Made by a program: the position numbers and the translations under genes | Part shown: positions 60,522-64,000 of the stretch, one piece after another | How the letters are laid out: each line of letters begins with the position of its first letter | Position numbering within the stretch: position 1 is the first letter of the stretch | Source of the DNA: Falsiruegeria litorea R37 | Lineage (GTDB): Bacteria > Pseudomonadota > Alphaproteobacteria > Rhodobacterales > Rhodobacteraceae | Length of the DNA stretch: 64,000 nucleotides | Assembly (NCBI RefSeq): GCF_900172225.1 | Contig: NZ_FWFO01000002.1 | Coordinates: forward strand, 434,001 to 498,000 | Direction: 5' to 3' | Notes under the pieces: generated by a model | Told to the model about the DNA's origin: nothing | The model's database searches: none | What the model saw: the letters and a program-made list of their open reading frames with translations, nothing else

Positions 60522-60623
60522 TCAGGCGCGCCCGCAGGCGAGGGCGCAGCCCGAGCCTGCCGGGCCCAACGGGAGGAGATGTCCCGGAAGGGAGATCGAC
60601 GACGGGCGGGAGTGCCCCCCCGG
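60522..60623. repeat. Composite palindromic repeat, copy H
   Basis: GGCGCGCCCGCAGGCGAGGG and a GC-rich stem, then GGGCCCAACGGGAGG, a small stem TCCC/GGGA, and CGACGACGGGCGGGAG. It fills the gap between two convergent genes: nine bases past the second lrp stop and 17 bases before the hutC stop. Confidence 0.75.
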
Positions 60624-60639
60624 GACCCTGGTGCTGTCT

Positions 60640-61341
60640 TCAATACTGGGTGCGGAACCGATAGCCGGGGTGGTGGGTCATGCGGACATAGGTGACCGGT
60701 TTCCCCTGCAACCAGGTGGTGCGCTCCAGTTGGATCACCGGTGTTCCGACGGCTGTCGACAGAAATTCGGACAGCTTGGCATCCGTTGCCACCGCCGAAA
60801 AGGTGATTTCCGCATCGGTAAACGGGACCGCGTTCAGCAGCCACTCGTTGGGTCCCACTGTTGTCAGATCCGCATATTCGATGTCGGGTACCGTCGCTAT
60901 GTTGATCCACCGTTCTTCGAATTGAAACGGTCGGTTGTCGGCGTAGTGCATGCACAGCAGATGCAGAACTCGCGTCCCGGGTGCCAGCCCCAATTGCGAG
61001 GACAGCCAGGCCGGCGCCTCGGATAACGACCGTTCAACCAGCGCATAGCGGTACACGGCGTTCTGTTCTTCGACCGTTTGCCGCACGACCGCGATTTCAA
61101 TCTTGGCGTGTTTTGTCGGGGCGGTCTTGACCCGCGTCCCGCTTTTGCGCCGCCGCTCGACAAATCCCTGATCCGCCAATTCCCGAAGCGCCCGGTTCAC
61201 CGTGGCGCGGGCACAACCGAATTCCTCGGCCAGTTCGGTTTCGGTCGGGAGCAAAGCCCCTTGGGGCCAGATCCGCGCCTCGATCCGTCTTTTGACCTCG
61301 TCACGCACGGCGTGAAAGGTGGTTCGTTTCGGGGTCTGCAA
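60640..61341 (-). CDS. hutC: Histidine-utilisation repressor HutC
   Basis: 233 residues. A GntR-type winged helix (about 10-75, LAEEFGCARATVNRALRELA) is joined to a UTRA effector domain (about 90-233) containing FQFEERWINIATVP. HutC proteins repress hut genes until urocanate is present. It lies downstream of hutF on the same strand, with a HutC-like operator between hutF and hutI. Confidence 0.93.
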   Translation of the reverse strand: MQTPKRTTFHAVRDEVKRRIEARIWPQGALLPTETELAEEFGCARATVNRALRELADQGFVERRRKSGTRVKTAPTKHAKIEIAVVRQTVEEQNAVYRYALVERSLSEAPAWLSSQLGLAPGTRVLHLLCMHYADNRPFQFEERWINIATVPDIEYADLTTVGPNEWLLNAVPFTDAEITFSAVATDAKLSEFLSTAVGTPVIQLERTTWLQGKPVTYVRMTHHPGYRFRTQY

Positions 61342-61428
61342 AACTGAGCGACTCCTATTTCCTGAGTGAGTGCGTTTATCTGCCCAGATTCAACCAAAAG
61401 AGTAAAGGGAAGCTGACTCGGTTTAGCA

Positions 61429-62796
61429 TCAAATGGCGTCAATGAGCGACCGAATGGCGAGAGTATATGACGAAACAATCTGTTCCCTCTCCAAGTGGCG
61501 CCCATTCTGGACCATATGTCGGCCCGCAGACCAGACGTCGGTGACCACGTTGTCGCTTGCGGCAAACACCAAAGCGTCCAGCAGTTGATCGCCCTCTACA
61601 GCGCACAGCGCCGTGTCCGCGCCATTCACCGCCACAAGATCGGCAAGGCTGCCGGTGCTGATGTGCCCGGCCTGCCGTCCCAGGGCCTGCGCCCCACCTT
61701 GAGCGGCGTCCAGGTAGATCGCGGCCCCGACAGAGCCTTCGCCCGGGATCATCACGTTGCGCTGTAAGTCCCGCAGGCGCTGCGAATACTCCAGCGTGCG
61801 CAGCTCTTCGGTAAGCGAGATCCGCACGTTGGAATCCGAGCCGACGCCATAGGCGCCACCCTCGGCCAGGAAGGTCGGGCCAATGAATGGACCATCGCCC
61901 AGATTTGCCTCGGTGATTGGGCACAGGCCCGCAACAGCACCCGAGCTGGCCATATTGCGGGTTTCCTCGTCGGTCATGTGGGTGGCGTGGATCAGGCACC
62001 ATGAGGCGTCGACGGGGGCGTGCCCCAGCAGCCATTCAACCGGGCGGGCGCCCAGCCAATCCTGAATGTCGGCCACTTCCTTGGGTTGTTCCGAGATGTG
62101 GATGTGAACCGGGTTCTGATCCTGTAGTGACAAGGCCTCGGCCAGATCCGAGGGAGAGGTGGCGCGCAGCGAATGCGGCGCAATGCCCACGCGGGCATCG
62201 TGCGGCAGGTTGCGTGCGGCATGGGCGCGGGCTTGTGTCACCAGTTCGGCAAAACTGTCCACTGTATTGCCGAACCGCAGCTGGCCACCGCTCAGGGGCT
62301 GCGCCCCCGCACCACCATAGGTGTAGAGAACGGGCAAATGGGTCAGGCCGATGCCTGTGGCGTTGGCGGCAGCAAACACGCGGTCGCTCAGTTCCGTCAT
62401 CGTGTCAAACCGCGCGCCGCCGGGCTGGTGGTGGACATAGTGGAATTCCCCGACCGAAGCATAGCCCGCCTCGAGCATCTCCATGAACACCAAGGCGGCG
62501 ATGGCCTCGTACTGTTCGGGCGTGATGTGCTCCATGAAACGGTACATCAGCGTGCGCCAGGTCCAGAAGCTGTCTTTCCCGGCCGCGCGTACCTCGGTCA
62601 TGCCCGCCATGGCGCGTTGGAACGAATGCGAATGCGAGTTCCCCAGCGAGGGCAGCAAAACGTCCACGCGCGTGTCATGGGCTTGCGGGGATCGGCCCGC
62701 TTCAATCGACGCAATCCGACCCTCTTCAACCGTCACAACAACGTCGCTTAGCCAGCCATCGGGGGTGCGGGCGCGGTTCGCGAAAATTCTCTGCAT
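61429..62796 (-). CDS. hutF: Formimidoylglutamate deiminase
   Basis: 455 residues of the amidohydrolase superfamily; removes ammonia from N-formimino-glutamate in the five-step histidine pathway. Zinc ligands are in GNSHSHSF and [10 protein letters not shown], with the later His/Asp in LIHATH and GVGSDSN. The start at 62796 gives the conserved N-terminal strand. It is divergent from hutI across 74 bases. Confidence 0.95.
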   Translation of the reverse strand: MQRIFANRARTPDGWLSDVVVTVEEGRIASIEAGRSPQAHDTRVDVLLPSLGNSHSHSFQRAMAGMTEVRAAGKDSFWTWRTLMYRFMEHITPEQYEAIAALVFMEMLEAGYASVGEFHYVHHQPGGARFDTMTELSDRVFAAANATGIGLTHLPVLYTYGGAGAQPLSGGQLRFGNTVDSFAELVTQARAHAARNLPHDARVGIAPHSLRATSPSDLAEALSLQDQNPVHIHISEQPKEVADIQDWLGARPVEWLLGHAPVDASWCLIHATHMTDEETRNMASSGAVAGLCPITEANLGDGPFIGPTFLAEGGAYGVGSDSNVRISLTEELRTLEYSQRLRDLQRNVMIPGEGSVGAAIYLDAAQGGAQALGRQAGHISTGSLADLVAVNGADTALCAVEGDQLLDALVFAASDNVVTDVWSAGRHMVQNGRHLEREQIVSSYTLAIRSLIDAI

Positions 62797-62806
62797 CGCT
62801 TCCTCA

Positions 62807-62820
62807 TATGTATAGACATA
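62807..62820. promoter_or_regulatory. Probable HutC operator between hutF and hutI
   Basis: TATGTAT-AGACATA is a near-perfect palindrome (six of seven pairs), of the TGTATAGACA type expected for HutC. It is placed to control both divergent hut transcripts. Confidence 0.55.
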
Positions 62821-62870
62821 AGATTTATAATCCCATACGTTTCGCCGCATCAAGAGAGAAGTGGACGCTG

Positions 62871-64000
62871 ATGAGCGACAAATTCAATTATGTGCTGTTG
62901 AACGCCCAACTGGCGACAATGGACGAAAACTCAGAGGGTTACGGGCTGATTCAGGGTGCCGTGGCTGTGCGGGATGGTCGAATCGCCTGGATCGGAGAGA
63001 ACCTGCCCGAAGATTACGCAGATTTGCCCCGCCGCGATGCCGATGGGCGGCTGGTGACGCCGTCCTTTATCGATTGTCATACGCACATCGTCTTTGGCGG
63101 TGATCGCGCAATGGAGTTCGAGATGCGCCTCAATGGTGCAAGCTACGAAGAGGTCGCGCGGGCCGGGGGGGGCATTGTCTCGACCGTCACTGCCACGCGC
63201 ACAGCCAGCGTCGACGAGCTGGTGCGGCTTGCGTTGCCGCGTCTGGATGCGCTGTTGGCCGAGGGTGTGAGCGTGGTCGAGGTCAAATCCGGCTATGGAC
63301 TGGATCTTGAGACTGAACTGAACATGCTGCGTGCTGCGCGCCGGCTGCAAGAGCTGCGCCCGGTGCTGATCAAAACGACCTTTTTGGGTGCCCATGCCAC
63401 GCCTGCCGAATACTCAGGCCGTGATGGCGCCTATATCGATGACGTCTGCATTCCCGCCCTGCGCGCGGCCCACGCCGAGGGGCTGGTGGATGCGGTCGAC
63501 GGGTTCTGCGAAGGGATCGCGTTTCAGCCGGATCAGATCGAGCAGGTGTTCAAAGTGGCCCAAGAGCTGGGCTTGCCTGTCAAGCTGCACGCCGAACAGC
63601 TGAGCCATCTGGGCGGTACACAATTGGCGGCCCGCTACGACGCACTGTCGGTGGATCATGTGGAATACGCGACAGAAGATGACGCGCGAGCGATGGCCAA
63701 CAGCGGGTCGGTTGCGGTAATCCTGCCCGGCGCTTTCTACACGATCCGCGAGACGCAAGCTCCCCCCATCGATCATTTCCGCGCCCATGGCGTGCCGATG
63801 GCTCTGGCGACTGACTGCAACCCCGGTTCCTCACCGTTGACCTCACTGCTGTTGACGATGAACATGGCCTGCACGCTCTTTCGAATGACGCCGCTCGAGG
63901 CGCTGACAGGTGTGACCCGCAACGGCGCCAAGGCACTTGGCTTGTCCGACCGGGGTCAGTTGCGTGAAGGGTTTGTTGCGGATTTCGCGATCTGGGATGT
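62871..64000 (+). CDS. hutI: Imidazolonepropionase, 3' end cut by the window
   Basis: The first 376 residues are present; the family is about 400, so little is missing. It opens the imidazolone ring in histidine degradation. Metal ligands are [10 protein letters not shown], a His in FLGAHAT, KLHAEQL and the Asp in [23 protein letters not shown] is canonical. The ATG is preceded by GTGGA. Further hut genes probably follow outside the window. Confidence 0.95.
   Translation, partial: MSDKFNYVLLNAQLATMDENSEGYGLIQGAVAVRDGRIAWIGENLPEDYADLPRRDADGRLVTPSFIDCHTHIVFGGDRAMEFEMRLNGASYEEVARAGGGIVSTVTATRTASVDELVRLALPRLDALLAEGVSVVEVKSGYGLDLETELNMLRAARRLQELRPVLIKTTFLGAHATPAEYSGRDGAYIDDVCIPALRAAHAEGLVDAVDGFCEGIAFQPDQIEQVFKVAQELGLPVKLHAEQLSHLGGTQLAARYDALSVDHVEYATEDDARAMANSGSVAVILPGAFYTIRETQAPPIDHFRAHGVPMALATDCNPGSSPLTSLLLTMNMACTLFRMTPLEALTGVTRNGAKALGLSDRGQLREGFVADFAIWD

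Overview
The window is about 64 kb of GC-rich DNA that reads like a Roseobacter-group alphaproteobacterium (Rhodobacterales, near Ruegeria/Phaeobacter). This is inference from gene content, from an alphaproteobacterial SOS box (GTTC-N7-GTTC), from a SAM-II riboswitch ahead of metZ, and from family-typical gene orders (glyQ / DUF6446 / glyS / ppdK-like; nirK-nirV; norCBQD). Both ends are cut: an HtrA-type protease at the left and hutI at the right.

Layout. 0-17 kb is mostly housekeeping: a CRP-family regulator beside a candidate structured sRNA, yciB, ftsY, a lysoplasmalogenase-like protein, an AlkB-like hydroxylase, xseA, purD, a ferredoxin, two GSTs and metZ behind its riboswitch. 17-28 kb is a nitrite/nitric-oxide respiration island. 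norCBQD plus two tiny membrane genes run leftward. paz-nirK-nirV run rightward. An NnrR/DNR-type regulator sits between them, and two near-identical palindromes (TTGCG-N4-CRCAA) mark the nor and nir promoters. The nnrS gene that closes the nor cluster has lost its middle. 28-34 kb is accessory: a GntP permease/patatin/DUF1622 cluster, then the wreck of a tctA-sulfatase-transketolase operon. 34-36.8 kb carries a DddP-like M24 protein coupled to a 2OG-Fe(II) oxygenase, with a divergent LysR regulator. 37-64 kb returns to core functions: folE2, trkH, a TPP decarboxylase, a SPOR/pseudo-protease, the glycyl-tRNA synthetase genes, a PPDK-like enzyme, folB-folP, a Rieske oxygenase, ilvC, a tandem Lrp pair and the hut genes.

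Two themes run across the window. First, gene decay: nnrS, a possible nnrU-like gene, dnaE2 (only its OB domain remains behind an intact SOS box), tctA, a sulfatase and both transketolase subunits are all remnants. Second, a dispersed family of palindromic composite repeats (eight copies, A-H) lies next to gene 3' ends, with CTCCCGC-type termini facing stop codons. The best leads are this repeat family, the sRNA with its perfect CRP-like operator, an in-frame low-GC coiled-coil-like insert in GlyS, a trypsin-like domain that has lost its whole catalytic triad, and the SOS-box/DnaE2 deletion scar.

No rRNA, tRNA, CRISPR array or intact transposase was recognised.
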